DNA of 64,000 nucleotides from Paracidovorax konjaci (GTDB taxonomy: Bacteria > Pseudomonadota > Gammaproteobacteria > Burkholderiales > Burkholderiaceae_C). Every line of letters starts with the position of its first letter. Position 1 is the first letter of the stretch. Under the pieces are notes generated by a model. It searched no databases. It saw nothing but the letters and a program-made list of their open reading frames with translations, and was not told where the DNA came from. This document shows, in pieces, positions 25,596 to 34,936 of the stretch. The position numbers and the translations under genes are program-made. The stretch is from contig NZ_FOMQ01000005.1 of NCBI RefSeq assembly GCF_900112675.1, positions 248,001-312,000 on the forward strand, written 5' to 3'.

Positions 25596-27422
25596 ATGCA
25601 ATTCCTCCGCCGCCTTTCCCTGGGTTCCCGGCTGGCACTGGGCTTCGGCCTGCTGCTGCTGCTCCTGGCCCTCATCACCGGCATCGGCATCGCGCGCATG
25701 TCCACGCTGGACCACACGTCGCAGCAGATCACCAACGAGATCTACGGCAAGGTCAACGCGAGCCAGCGCATGGGCTACCTGGTGCTGGACATCGCGCGCG
25801 CCGCCCGCAACATCATCATCCTGGAGGACCAGGCCCAGATGGCCTCCAACAAGACCGTCATCGACAAGAACACGGCCGAGTTCGCCACCACGCTGGCCCG
25901 CCTGCGCCAGTTGGAGAGTTCCGCGCAGACGCGCAGCCTGATCGACGCCACCGAAGCCGTCGGCAAGGACTACTTCGCCTTCACCGCCGACGTGATCGCG
26001 CTCGGCTTGCGCAACGCCAACGTGGAAGGCCAGCAACTGCTGTTCGGGCCGCGCTACAAGACGCAGGGCGATCTGCTGGGCAACCTGAACAAGCTGATCG
26101 CGCAGTACGAGCAGGAGATGCAGCAGGCCAGTGCACAGGCGCACGCCACCTTCGTGCAGTCGGCCACGCTGCTGGGCCTGACGGCGCTGGTGGCCGTGCT
26201 GGCCGGCATCGGCGGCGCGCTGCTCATCACGCGCTCCATCACCGGGCCCATGGCCCAGGCGGTGGAAGTGGCCCAGGCGGTGGCCGAGGGCGACCTGACG
26301 CGCACGGTGCAGGACACGGGCCGCGACGAGGCCGCCCGGCTGCTGCAATCCATCCAGGCCATGAACGGCAACCTGACGCGCGTGGTCCACCAGATCCGGC
26401 AGGCGAGCGATTCCATCGCCACCGGCTCCTCCCAGATCGCCAGCGGCAATGCCGACCTTTCGCAGCGTACCGAGTCGCAGGCCTCCAGCCTGCAGCAGAC
26501 GGCCGCCTCGATGGAGCAGATGAGCGCCACGATCCGCCAGAACGCCGACACCGCGCGCACGGCCAGCCAACTGGCCGCCACCGCCAGCCAGGCCGCCACC
26601 CGCGGCGGCGACGTGATGGGCCAGGTGGTCTCGACGATGCAGGACATCTCGGGCAGCTCCAGCAAGATCGCGGACATCATCGGCGTGATCGACGGCATCG
26701 CGTTCCAGACCAACATCCTGGCGCTCAATGCCGCGGTGGAAGCCGCCCGCGCGGGCGAGCAGGGCCGCGGCTTCGCCGTGGTCGCCAGCGAGGTGCGCGC
26801 GCTGGCCGGGCGCAGCGCCGAAGCCGCCAAGGAGATCAAGAACCTGATCGGCCAGAGCGTGGAGAAGGTCGGCGCGGGCACGCGGCTCGTGGACGAGGCG
26901 GGCACCACCATGGCCGACATCGTGCAGCAGGTGCAGCGCGTGAGCGACCTGATCGCCGAGATCGACGCGGCCACGCGCGAGCAGAGCGAGGGCATCGGCC
27001 AGGTGAACGCGGCCGTGTCGCAGCTCGACCAGGCCACCCAGCAGAACGCGGCCCTGGTGGAGGAAGCCGCCGCCGCCGCCGGCAGCCTGCAGCAGCAGGC
27101 CGTGCGGCTCACCGAGACCGTGGGCGTGTTCCGCCTCTCGGGCATGGCCGAACGCACCACCGCATCCTTCGCGCCGCCCACCCCTGCGCCCACCGTGGCT
27201 CCGGCCGCGGTGCGTGCGCCGGCCCGGGCGCAGGTGCCCGCCGTGGGCGCCCGCCCGCCCGCGGCCACCCGGCTGGCGGCGGCTCCGGCCCCGCGCCCCG
27301 CGCCTGCCCGGCCGGCCGCCGCCGCGGCACCGGCGGCCAAGCCACCCGCACTGCCTGCAGCGCCCAAAACCACCACCACCACCGCCCACAGCAACGCCGA
27401 CGACGACTGGACCGCCTTCTGA
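25596..27422 (+). CDS. Methyl-accepting chemotaxis protein
   Basis: A 608-residue transmembrane chemoreceptor. TM1 is at ~10-32 and TM2 at ~190-212, bracketing a periplasmic four-helix-bundle sensor of the type seen in Tar/Tsr. A HAMP domain follows ([20 protein letters not shown]), then a long signalling coiled coil whose hairpin tip reads [21 protein letters not shown] Pro/Ala-rich flexible tail (~525-600) ends in DDWTAF, a variant of the xWxxF pentapeptide that tethers CheR and CheB. The Gln/Glu-rich helices carry the methylation sites. The ligand is unknown. Start ATG at 25596 precedes the [14 protein letters not shown]-terminus. Confidence 0.94.
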   Translation: MQFLRRLSLGSRLALGFGLLLLLLALITGIGIARMSTLDHTSQQITNEIYGKVNASQRMGYLVLDIARAARNIIILEDQAQMASNKTVIDKNTAEFATTLARLRQLESSAQTRSLIDATEAVGKDYFAFTADVIALGLRNANVEGQQLLFGPRYKTQGDLLGNLNKLIAQYEQEMQQASAQAHATFVQSATLLGLTALVAVLAGIGGALLITRSITGPMAQAVEVAQAVAEGDLTRTVQDTGRDEAARLLQSIQAMNGNLTRVVHQIRQASDSIATGSSQIASGNADLSQRTESQASSLQQTAASMEQMSATIRQNADTARTASQLAATASQAATRGGDVMGQVVSTMQDISGSSSKIADIIGVIDGIAFQTNILALNAAVEAARAGEQGRGFAVVASEVRALAGRSAEAAKEIKNLIGQSVEKVGAGTRLVDEAGTTMADIVQQVQRVSDLIAEIDAATREQSEGIGQVNAAVSQLDQATQQNAALVEEAAAAAGSLQQQAVRLTETVGVFRLSGMAERTTASFAPPTPAPTVAPAAVRAPARAQVPAVGARPPAATRLAAAPAPRPAPARPAAAAAPAAKPPALPAAPKTTTTTAHSNADDDWTAF

Positions 27423-27479
27423 CCCCGGGACCTGCGTGCGCGGTGGGCCCCGGGCGGCGCCGCGCCCGACCTGGCCTGG

Positions 27480-28886
27480 CTAGCGCGCCGGGCGCGCCCG
27501 CTGCGCGGGCCTGGGTGGCGGCGCGGCATCTTCGCCGCCACCGCCGAAGATGCGCCGCACCGTCTCGCCGATGCGCGCGCCCAGCGCCGTGCCCAGGCCC
27601 GGCGCGATGACGGTGCCCACCGCCGCGCCCGCGAGCGCGGCAGCCGGCAGGGTCAGCGTGGGATCGTCCACGGTGCCCCCGAATTCCAGCGGCACGCCGA
27701 CCACGCCATCGACCAGATCCACGGCCACATGCCCGCTCACGCGGCGGTTCTGCAGCACCGCGTCACCCGTGGCGGTGAGCACGCCCGAAGTCGCCTCCAG
27801 GCGGCTGTAGCGCACGATGGTGCCGTTGGCGGCATCGGCCTCGGTGCGCACCTCGCCCGAGAGGCTGTCCAGCGCCGTGGTACCGCCCTTGTGCGTTCCG
27901 GCGCTGCGCACCGCACGCTCCAGGTCGAAGGTGAGCAGCCGGGCGCGCACGACCGTGAAACGGGTGCGCGTGTTCAGGGACCGCACGGCTTCGGCCGGGT
28001 CGGCGCCTTCGGCGATGAGGTCGGTGTGGCCCCGGGCCAGGCCCGAGACGGCCGAACGCCGGTCGAACGCGCCCAGCAGGGCCACCACATCCACCCCGCT
28101 GAAATCGATGGCCCCGGTGACGCGATAGCGCGCCCCGAACACCTGCAGGCGCAGCGTGCCCTGCTCGGTGCGCCCGCCGGCGCTGACATCGGCCTTCCAG
28201 CGGTCCTCGGTGCCTTCGCGCTCGATGCGCAGGCGCGTGAGCGGCTGGGCGCCCTCGCGCTCCAATTCGGCCCGGCGCGGCCGCCACTGGGCATCGAAAT
28301 CGACGCTGCCGCGATAGTCCAGCGCGCGGCCCGTGCGGCCGATCCACCGCACGCCGCTCCATTCCGCGCGCTCGACGGGGATGTCGGCCAACGTGAACGG
28401 CAGGCGGGGCGTGCCCTCCTCGGCCTCGCGCACATCGAAGGTGCTGAGCGAACGCTGCGGGACGCGGGCGTCTTCCAGCCGCAGCCGGGTGAGCGCCAGC
28501 CGGCGGTGCAGCAGATCGGACCAGCGCGCGTCGGCGACGATGCGGCCCGCCGTGACGGGCTCTTCCTGTTCGGTGCGCACGCCGAAAAGCTGCACGCGCG
28601 GCGAGGGCAGCAGTTGCCACTCCAGGCGCTCCACGGTGACCGGCACGCCCAGCCAGTCGCCCGCGCCATCGCCGGCCCGGCGGGCCAGTTCCTCGTCGGT
28701 GGGCAGCCACCACCACACCGCCGCGGCCGCCAGCAGCAGGAGCGCGGCCAGGGCCGCCAACCCACCCAGCACCCAGCGCAGCGCACGGCGGCCCCGGGCC
28801 GGGCGGGCGGCGGGACGCGGCGGCGCATCGGCCGCGGTTTCGGTGGGCGTTGCGGCCGTCGGGCCGGGCAGAGGGGCGGAAGGCAT
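27480..28886 (-). CDS. AsmA-like envelope protein
   Basis: A 468-residue protein with one N-terminal membrane segment (ALRWVLGGLAALAALLLLAAAA, ~35-60) after a Pro/Ala-rich cytoplasmic leader. The periplasmic body is beta-rich with the AsmA pattern (GVPVTVERLEWQLLPSPRVQLFGV near the membrane; the C-terminal YSRLEATSGVLTATGDAVLQNRRVSG repeat). AsmA-like proteins belong to the bridge-type lipid-transport group. At 468 residues it is shorter than AsmA/TamB. ATG at 28886 is used. It is divergent from the permease gene. Confidence 0.75.
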   Translation of the reverse strand: MPSAPLPGPTAATPTETAADAPPRPAARPARGRRALRWVLGGLAALAALLLLAAAAVWWWLPTDEELARRAGDGAGDWLGVPVTVERLEWQLLPSPRVQLFGVRTEQEEPVTAGRIVADARWSDLLHRRLALTRLRLEDARVPQRSLSTFDVREAEEGTPRLPFTLADIPVERAEWSGVRWIGRTGRALDYRGSVDFDAQWRPRRAELEREGAQPLTRLRIEREGTEDRWKADVSAGGRTEQGTLRLQVFGARYRVTGAIDFSGVDVVALLGAFDRRSAVSGLARGHTDLIAEGADPAEAVRSLNTRTRFTVVRARLLTFDLERAVRSAGTHKGGTTALDSLSGEVRTEADAANGTIVRYSRLEATSGVLTATGDAVLQNRRVSGHVAVDLVDGVVGVPLEFGGTVDDPTLTLPAAALAGAAVGTVIAPGLGTALGARIGETVRRIFGGGGEDAAPPPRPAQRARPAR

Positions 28887-29196
28887 GGACACGCTGCAAT
28901 CCAGACAGGAGGGCGACGACGGAGGGGCGGCGGCAGGAAACAGGAGGGGGCGGGGCGCCGGCGGATACCTGCGGGCACCCCGTGGCACGGCGTTTGCGGA
29001 CGACCTTACCGCAGGCATTCCGCAGCGCGGGTCGTCCCATTCCTACTCCGGTGTGGGCGGGGGGCGCCAGCGCCTACACTCGCCACGCCCTCCCACACAA
29101 CAACCACCCCACCGCGCGGCCCGGCCGCAGCGGGCAGGCCGCCGCGCTCGACCGCGGGGCGCGCCCGGCCGCGCGGGGTTCCAGGAGCCTCCAGCC
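28887..29196. other. Divergent promoter region of AsmA-like and permease genes
   Basis: 310 bases between divergent starts, very GC-rich. I see no gene, repeat family or convincing operator here. Confidence 0.5.
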
Positions 29197-30528
29197 GTGT
29201 CCTCTCCGTCGCCATCGCCCTCCTCCGCCCCGGACTCCGGGCCGTCCTACTTTCCCCGCTGGCGCGTGACCGCGCCCACCGAGGGCGCCGTGGTCGCGCC
29301 CGATGAGCGCCTGCCCTGGGGCCACACCACCGCCATGGGCGTGCAGCACGTGATCGCCATGTTCGGCGCCACCGTGCTCGCGCCCATCCTCATGGGCTTC
29401 GACCCCAACGTCGCCATCCTGATGAGCGGGCTGGGCACGCTGATCTTCTTCCTGGTCACGGGCGGCCGCGTGCCGAGCTACCTGGGATCGAGCTTCGCCT
29501 TCATCGGCGTGGTGATCGCGGCCACGGGCTACGGCGGCCAGGGACCCAACGCCAACATGGCCGTGGCGCTGGGCGGCATCATCGCCTGCGGGCTGCTCTA
29601 CACCGCCATCGGCGCCGTGGTGCAGGCCGTGGGCACGGGCTGGATCGAGCGCTTCATGCCGCCCGTGGTCACGGGCGCCGTGGTGGCGGTGATCGGGCTC
29701 AACCTCGCGCAGGTGCCGATCAAGAACATGGCCACCAACAATTTCGAGAGCTGGATGCAGGCGGCCACCTTCGTCTGCGTGGGCCTGGTCGCGGTGCTCA
29801 CGCGGGGCATGCTGCAGCGGCTGCTGATCCTCGTGGGCCTGATCGCGGCGAGCGTGCTGTACGCGCTGCTCACCAACGGCCTGGGCCTGGGCAAGCCGCT
29901 GGACCTCTCGGGCGTGCTGGCCGCGCCGTGGGTGGGGCTGCCGCGATTCGCCGCCCCCGCGTTCAGCGCCCCGGCCATGCTGCTGATCGCGCCCGTGGCC
30001 ATCATCCTCGTGGCCGAGAACCTCGGCCACGTGAAGGCGGTGACGGCCATGACGGGCCGCAACCTCGACCGCTACATGGGCCGGGCCTTCATCGGCGACG
30101 GCGTGGCCACCATGGTGAGCGGAGCGGCCGGCGGCACCGGCGTGACCACCTATGCCGAGAACATCGGCGTGATGGCGGCCACCAAGATCTATTCGACCGC
30201 CGTGTTCCTCGTGGCCGGCATCATCGCGCTGGTGCTGGGCTTCTCGCCGAAGTTCGGCGCGCTGATCCAGGCGATCCCACTGCCGGTGATGGGCGGTGTG
30301 TCGATCGTGGTGTTCGGCCTCATCGCCGTGGCCGGCGCCAAGATCTGGGTGGACAACCGGGTGGACTTCTCGGACAACAAGAACCTCATCGTGGCCGCCA
30401 TCACGCTCATCATCGGCACGGGCGATTTCACGCTCAAGTTCGGCGATTTCGCGCTGGGCGGCATCGGTACCGCCACCTTCGGGGCGATCGGGCTGTACGC
30501 GCTGCTGAACCTGAAGCGCGGCCGCTGA
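29197..30528 (+). CDS. Nucleobase:cation symporter-2 family permease (UraA/RutG-like)
   Basis: A 443-residue inner-membrane transporter with about 12-14 hydrophobic segments, homologous to uracil/xanthine permeases. Family motifs are visible: [21 protein letters not shown] (TM1), [24 protein letters not shown] (substrate-site Glu in TM8) and [20 protein letters not shown] (TM10). The GTG at 29197 is chosen as start because AGGAG lies at 29183-29187. It ends exactly against the convergent zinc-ribbon gene. It is probably a uracil importer, inferred from the ENLGH and TTYAEN motifs. Confidence 0.9.
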   Translation: MSSPSPSPSSAPDSGPSYFPRWRVTAPTEGAVVAPDERLPWGHTTAMGVQHVIAMFGATVLAPILMGFDPNVAILMSGLGTLIFFLVTGGRVPSYLGSSFAFIGVVIAATGYGGQGPNANMAVALGGIIACGLLYTAIGAVVQAVGTGWIERFMPPVVTGAVVAVIGLNLAQVPIKNMATNNFESWMQAATFVCVGLVAVLTRGMLQRLLILVGLIAASVLYALLTNGLGLGKPLDLSGVLAAPWVGLPRFAAPAFSAPAMLLIAPVAIILVAENLGHVKAVTAMTGRNLDRYMGRAFIGDGVATMVSGAAGGTGVTTYAENIGVMAATKIYSTAVFLVAGIIALVLGFSPKFGALIQAIPLPVMGGVSIVVFGLIAVAGAKIWVDNRVDFSDNKNLIVAAITLIIGTGDFTLKFGDFALGGIGTATFGAIGLYALLNLKRGR

Positions 30529-31251
30529 TCAGCGCCGCAGCAGCGTCCAGACCAGCTCGACCCCGGCCGAGAGCAGGTCGAAGCCTTCGGACGGGCCGGA
30601 AAACGCATCGCGCTGGCGTTCCCGGCGCTCGCGCTCACGGTCGCGCTCCATCGCGATGAGCGCATCGGCCAGGGCCTCGGGCCGCGCAGGCTCGGCGCCG
30701 GCCCGCGCCGCGCGGGCATGCCGCTCCAGCGCCTTGTCCACCGCCTGCGGATCGAGCAGCGACAGGGCCGAGCGGCAATAGGGGCAGGCGTGGTCGTTGC
30801 GGATGTCCACCGCCCCGCCGCAGGCCGTGCAGGCGATGGTGCCCACGCGCTGGGCCAGCGCCTCGATCTCCAGCGAGGAGAGGTGCCGCACGAAACCCTT
30901 CTCCACCATGAACGACCCGAAGGTGCTGAACCGCCCGTGGCGCGCGGCGCAGCGGTACGTGCGGTAGCGCCCGCCCTGGCCCAGGTCGAAGCCGGGCTCC
31001 AGCGCCCGGGTGCAGCGCGGGCACTGCATGCGCTGCGCGAGCGGATGGTGCGCATCGCCGCGGTGCCGGTGCAGCAGCTCGAACATTTCCAGCACGGCCG
31101 CGGGCGCGAGCCGCGTGTTCTCCTGCGGATCGAACCACAGTCCCTGGCACGCGAAGCACAGGTCGATGTGCAGGTCTGCGCCGTCACGCGCCGCGAAGCG
31201 GTGTTTCTCGGCGGGCTGGCGGCAGGAGGGGCAGAGCGTGGGTGCGGGCAT
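30529..31251 (-). CDS. Zinc-ribbon protein (TFIIB-type)
   Basis: A 240-residue soluble protein with three Cys-rich clusters: CPSC...CFAC near the N-terminus, CPRC in the middle, and CTACGG...CPYC at ~145-165. These are zinc-ribbon knuckles of the type in TFIIB-like and YdjM-like accessory proteins. The C-terminal ~75 residues are an Arg/Glu-rich helix (MERDRERERRERQRDAFSG). No enzyme domain is recognised and the function is unknown. The ATG at 31251 gives MPAPTLCPSC. It abuts the convergent permease stop with no gap. Confidence 0.8.
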   Translation of the reverse strand: MPAPTLCPSCRQPAEKHRFAARDGADLHIDLCFACQGLWFDPQENTRLAPAAVLEMFELLHRHRGDAHHPLAQRMQCPRCTRALEPGFDLGQGGRYRTYRCAARHGRFSTFGSFMVEKGFVRHLSSLEIEALAQRVGTIACTACGGAVDIRNDHACPYCRSALSLLDPQAVDKALERHARAARAGAEPARPEALADALIAMERDRERERRERQRDAFSGPSEGFDLLSAGVELVWTLLRR

Positions 31252-31436
31252 CGCGGCGGATATTACGGCACGGTCCGCAGACACGCGGCCCGGCCGGCAG
31301 TGTCGCCCGCGTCACGCTGCGGCAGCGTGGGCGGCCCCCGGGCCCCGCACAGGCCGCGCGGCCGGGGCAGCCGCCATGCGGGGGCGCTAAGATTTTTGGA
31401 CTTCCGCCCACCTTCCGCTTTTCGCGCGGCCCACCC

Positions 31437-32960
31437 ATGTCTTCTTCCACCCCTTCCCGCATCCAATGCCCCGTCCTGCGGGACAAGCTCATGACGGCCG
31501 AGCAGGCCGCCGCCCTCATTCCGCACGGCGCGCGCGTGGGCATGAGCGGCTTCACCGGCGCGGGTTACCCCAAGGCCATTCCGCCCGCGCTGGCCGCACG
31601 CATCGAATCGCTGCATGCCGCAGGCGAGCCCTTCAGCATCGGCCTCTGGACCGGTGCCTCCACGGCGCCGGAACTCGACGGCGCGCTGGCCAAGGTGGGC
31701 GGCGTGAACATGCGCATGCCCTACCAGTCCGACCCCACCTGCCGCGCGCAGATCAACGCCGGGCAGATGCAGTACGTGGACGCCCACCTCTCGCACGTGG
31801 CGCCCTATGTGTGGTTCGGCTTCTGGGGCCGGCTCGACGTGGCCGTGATCGAGGTGGCCGGCGTGCTGCCCGACGGCCGGCTCATCCCATCTTCGTCGGT
31901 GGGCAACAACAAGACCTGGCTCGACCAGGCCGACAAGATCATCCTGGAGGTGAATGCCTGGCAGCCCGAGGGCCTGGAGGGCATGCACGACATCTACTAC
32001 GGCACCGACCTGCCGCCCAACCGCGTGCCGATCCCGCTCGTGAAGCCCGGCGACCGCATCGGCGAGCCCTACCTGCGCTGCGACCCCGCCAAGGTGGTGG
32101 CCGTGGTGGCCACCGACGCGCCCGACCGCAACTCGGTCTTCAGCCCGCCCGACGGTACCTCGCAGCGCATCGCTGGCCACATCATCGAATTCCTGCAGCA
32201 CGAAGTGCGGCGCGGGCGCCTGCCGCCCACGCTGCTGCCGCTGCAATCGGGCGTGGGCAACATCGCCAACGCCGTGCTCGCAGGCCTGGATGCCGGCCCC
32301 TTCCAGCACCTCACGGCCTACACCGAGGTGCTGCAGGACGGCATGCTCGACATGCTGCGCTCGGGCACGCTGGAGAGCGCTTCGGCCACGGCCCTCTCGC
32401 TCAGCCCCGCGGCCACCGAGGAATTCACGCGCAACCTGGGCTTCTACCGCGACCGTATCGTGCTGCGGCCGCAGGAGATCAGCAACCACCCCGAACTGAT
32501 CCGCCGGCTGGGCCTCATCTCGATGAACGGAATGATCGAGGCCGACATCTACGGCAACGTGAACTCCACGCACGTGATGGGCTCGTCGATCATGAACGGC
32601 ATCGGCGGCTCGGGCGACTACGCGCGCAACGCCTACCTCTCGATCTTCATGACGCCCTCGCTCGCCAAGGGCGGCAGCATCTCGTGCATCGTTCCCATGG
32701 CCTCGCACGTGGACCACACCGAGCACGACGTGCAGATCCTCGTCACCGAACAGGGCCTGGCGGACCTGCGGGGCCTCTCGCCCTCGCAGCGCTCGCAGGT
32801 GGTGATCGACCAGTGCGCGCACCCCGACTTCCGCCCCGCCCTGCACGACTACGTCGCCCGGGCGCGCGCGAGCGGCTGCGGCCTGCACACGCCGCACCTG
32901 CTGGGCGAGGCGCTCTCTTGGCACGAGCGCTACGTGCGCACGGGCACCATGCGCGCCTGA
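31437..32960 (+). CDS. Acetyl-CoA hydrolase / succinate:acetate CoA-transferase family
   Basis: A 507-residue class I CoA-transferase. The N-terminal GFTGAGYPKAIPPALA and the catalytic glutamate region YTEVLQDGMLDML (the Glu attacks the acyl-CoA) identify the Cat1/SucCA branch. The C-terminal ASHVDHTEHDVQILVTEQGLADLRGL is the oxyanion-region signature. The family transfers CoA between succinyl-CoA and acetate or hydrolyses acetyl-CoA. It is divergent from the zinc-ribbon gene. The next gene downstream is a thioesterase, but 120 bases separate them, so co-transcription is uncertain. Confidence 0.9.
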   Translation: MSSSTPSRIQCPVLRDKLMTAEQAAALIPHGARVGMSGFTGAGYPKAIPPALAARIESLHAAGEPFSIGLWTGASTAPELDGALAKVGGVNMRMPYQSDPTCRAQINAGQMQYVDAHLSHVAPYVWFGFWGRLDVAVIEVAGVLPDGRLIPSSSVGNNKTWLDQADKIILEVNAWQPEGLEGMHDIYYGTDLPPNRVPIPLVKPGDRIGEPYLRCDPAKVVAVVATDAPDRNSVFSPPDGTSQRIAGHIIEFLQHEVRRGRLPPTLLPLQSGVGNIANAVLAGLDAGPFQHLTAYTEVLQDGMLDMLRSGTLESASATALSLSPAATEEFTRNLGFYRDRIVLRPQEISNHPELIRRLGLISMNGMIEADIYGNVNSTHVMGSSIMNGIGGSGDYARNAYLSIFMTPSLAKGGSISCIVPMASHVDHTEHDVQILVTEQGLADLRGLSPSQRSQVVIDQCAHPDFRPALHDYVARARASGCGLHTPHLLGEALSWHERYVRTGTMRA

Positions 32961-33080
32961 TCCGCGCGCCGGGCCGGGCAGCGCGCACGGCGGCACCCCG
33001 CCCCCCGGCGACACGGGGCCCGTCGGGCGGGCTCCGATAATCGAACGCACCTCCCACCGGGATCCAAGGAGACACCACCC

Positions 33081-33503
33081 ATGCCGATCTGGAAGCAGCC
33101 CATCGACCTGCAGACCCTGAACCATCCGCCCACCCCCAATGCGGTGACCCACCTGGGCATCGAATTCACCGAGATCGGCGACGACTTCCTGCGCGCCCGC
33201 GTGCCGGTGGACGAGCGCACCAAACAGCCCTTCGGCCTGCTGCACGGCGGCGTCAGCGTGGTGCTGGCGGAAACCCTGGGCTCGGTGGGCGCGTTCTATG
33301 CGTCGCCCGAAGGCTGCCGTGCCGTGGGGCTGGACATCAACGCCAACCACCTGCGCGCCGCCACCGAAGGCTGGGTGACCGGCACGGCCCGCCCCGTGCA
33401 CATCGGGCGCACCACGCACGTGTGGCAGATCGACATGGCCAACGAGGCGGGCGACCTCACCTGCGTGTCGCGCATCACGATGGCCATCCTCGCGCCGCGC
33501 TGA
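33081..33503 (+). CDS. Hotdog-fold thioesterase (PaaI/YdiI type)
   Basis: A 140-residue single-domain hotdog acyl-CoA thioesterase. The motif QPFGLLHGGVSVVLAETLGSVGA has the conserved HGG and the catalytic Glu (AETLGS) of the YdiI/EntH group that hydrolyses aryl- or hydroxyacyl-CoA. VGLDINANHLRAA follows. A strong SD (CCAAGGAGA) precedes the ATG. Its stop codon is inside the stem of the terminator-like hairpin shared with the convergent methyltransferase gene. Confidence 0.92.
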   Translation: MPIWKQPIDLQTLNHPPTPNAVTHLGIEFTEIGDDFLRARVPVDERTKQPFGLLHGGVSVVLAETLGSVGAFYASPEGCRAVGLDINANHLRAATEGWVTGTARPVHIGRTTHVWQIDMANEAGDLTCVSRITMAILAPR

Positions 33504-33531
33504 AGCGGGGCCGGCGCCTCCGCCGCTTCAG
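33500..33531. terminator. Bidirectional stem-loop carrying both stop codons
   Basis: CTGAAGCGG (33500-33508) pairs perfectly with CCGCTTCAG (33523-33531), with a 14-base GC-rich loop. The TGA of the thioesterase and the TGA of the convergent methyltransferase both lie in the arms. It is a compact terminator for two genes. Confidence 0.6.
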
Positions 33532-34166
33532 TCGCCCCGGCGCTCGATCCCGGCCACCGAACGCGCGCCGGCGGTCCACACATCCAGGCGGAAATCCGCA
33601 TCCGCGGTCTGCAGCGCAGGGTGCAGTGCCCACTGCTGCGCCAGCCGCTCGTGCACGGCATCGCCCGCCAGGGCGCAGCCGGCGATGGGCGGCCGCCAAT
33701 GGCAGGCCGCAACCACGCCGTCCGGCGCCAGCGCGCCGAGCACGCGCTGCGCCAGGCGGTCGATGGCCTCCGGCGCGAGGTAGTAGACGAATTCGCTGAG
33801 CACGATGAGATCGAACGTGCCCTCTGGCCACTCGTCGGGCACCCACATGCGGGCCAGCGACACGTGCGGGTGGTGGGGCCGAAGCCGGCGGGCAGCGATG
33901 GCCAGCGCCCGGTCGGCGCCATCCGTGGCGAGCACGCTGTCGCAGCGGGCCGCCAGCTCCGCCGTCAGCAGGCCCGTCGCACAGCCAGGCTCGAAGGCGC
34001 GGGCATAGCGCTCGTGCGGCAGGGATGCCAGCAGCAAACGCCGCTTGCGCGCCTCGTACCAGCTCCCGTCGAAACGCCAGGGGTCGTCGCTCGCCTCATA
34101 GAGCGCTTCGAACTGTGGCGCGGCGATCTCGCACGGTTCGCGCAGGTGGGTGGGGCCCGGCATCAT
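33528..34166 (-). CDS. NodS-like SAM-dependent methyltransferase
   Basis: The last gene of a four-gene operon. A 212-residue class I methyltransferase: SAM motif I reads AFEPGCATGLLTAELA, the acidic end of strand 2 is ATDGADRALAIA, and motif IV FDLIVLSEFVYYL follows. The early EALYEASDDPWRFDGSWYEARKR segment matches NodS-type N-methyltransferases, which methylate the free amine of a deacetylated glucosamine. It overlaps the deacetylase gene by 4 bases. By analogy it would methylate the product of that deacetylase. Two adjacent ATGs (34166, 34163) are possible starts. Confidence 0.85.
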   Translation of the reverse strand: MMPGPTHLREPCEIAAPQFEALYEASDDPWRFDGSWYEARKRRLLLASLPHERYARAFEPGCATGLLTAELAARCDSVLATDGADRALAIAARRLRPHHPHVSLARMWVPDEWPEGTFDLIVLSEFVYYLAPEAIDRLAQRVLGALAPDGVVAACHWRPPIAGCALAGDAVHERLAQQWALHPALQTADADFRLDVWTAGARSVAGIERRGD

Positions 34167-34936
34167 GGCCCCGGCGCGAAGAAATACTCGAGCGGCCAGC
34201 GCGACCGCTCGAGGATGGCCTCGTCCAGCACCGGCGGCAGGCCGGAGGCCCGCTCCGCGAGCTGCGAACGGTGGCACGCGATGGCGGCCTGCTTGGCAGC
34301 GGCCGCGGCGCCGTCCTCGGGCAGGAACGCGCCCAGACGAGCCCAGGGAATCCGGGCATGCTCCGGCTCGGCCCAGTGCCACATCCAGACCGGGGCCTCC
34401 CACAGAGCCGCGCCCACCGCGCGGGCCGCACCGGCCGCCGCGTGGCCGCAGGCCTCGTGGTCCGGATGTCCGTCGAATCGCCAGGTGGTCACCACCACGT
34501 CGCCAGGACGCAGCAGGGTGCGAAGGGTCTGTTCGAGTTGCTCCCGGCATGGCGCCACCCCGCCGTCCGGCAAACCCAGGGGCAGCAGCCCGGCAGCGCC
34601 AGCGCCCAGCACACGCAAGCCCTCCGAGCGCTCCTGCCGGCGCCGCGCGGCGCAAGCCACGGCCGACCAGCCGGGGTCCCCACGGTGGCTGGCCTCGCCG
34701 TCGGTCACACCGACGACAAGCGTGCTGCCGCCCTGCAGGGCATGCGCGCGCAGCAGCATGCCGCAGGCCAGGATCTCGTCATCGGGATGGGGGGCGAGCA
34801 CCACCAGCCGCTGCGAAGCGCCAACCATCGCGGAGACGGGCCGGCACACCGGTCCGAGCGCGGCCAGCCAAGCCTGCCAGGCCCGGGGCGAGCGGCGTGG
34901 CCGGTCGATGTGCCGGGTTCCGGCCGGTGCGTCCAT
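34163..34936 (-). CDS. PIG-L family deacetylase
   Basis: A 257-residue zinc-dependent N-deacetylase of the PIG-L/LmbE family, the group including MshB and BshB that removes acetyl groups from GlcNAc conjugates. The metal motif APHPDDEILACG (HPDDE) and the second motif DGHPDHEACGHAA are both intact. It overlaps the downstream methyltransferase by 4 bases and the upstream flavoprotein gene by 1 base, so all are translationally coupled. The likely job is to deacetylate an N-acetyl sugar attached by the operon's glycosyltransferase. Confidence 0.9.
   Translation of the reverse strand: MDAPAGTRHIDRPRRSPRAWQAWLAALGPVCRPVSAMVGASQRLVVLAPHPDDEILACGMLLRAHALQGGSTLVVGVTDGEASHRGDPGWSAVACAARRRQERSEGLRVLGAGAAGLLPLGLPDGGVAPCREQLEQTLRTLLRPGDVVVTTWRFDGHPDHEACGHAAAGAARAVGAALWEAPVWMWHWAEPEHARIPWARLGAFLPEDGAAAAAKQAAIACHRSQLAERASGLPPVLDEAILERSRWPLEYFFAPGP

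Noticed and set aside
25314-27389. 691-codon open frame antisense to the chemoreceptor
   Set aside because: Composition is typical of an antisense shadow and no motif appears; the plus-strand gene is complete.
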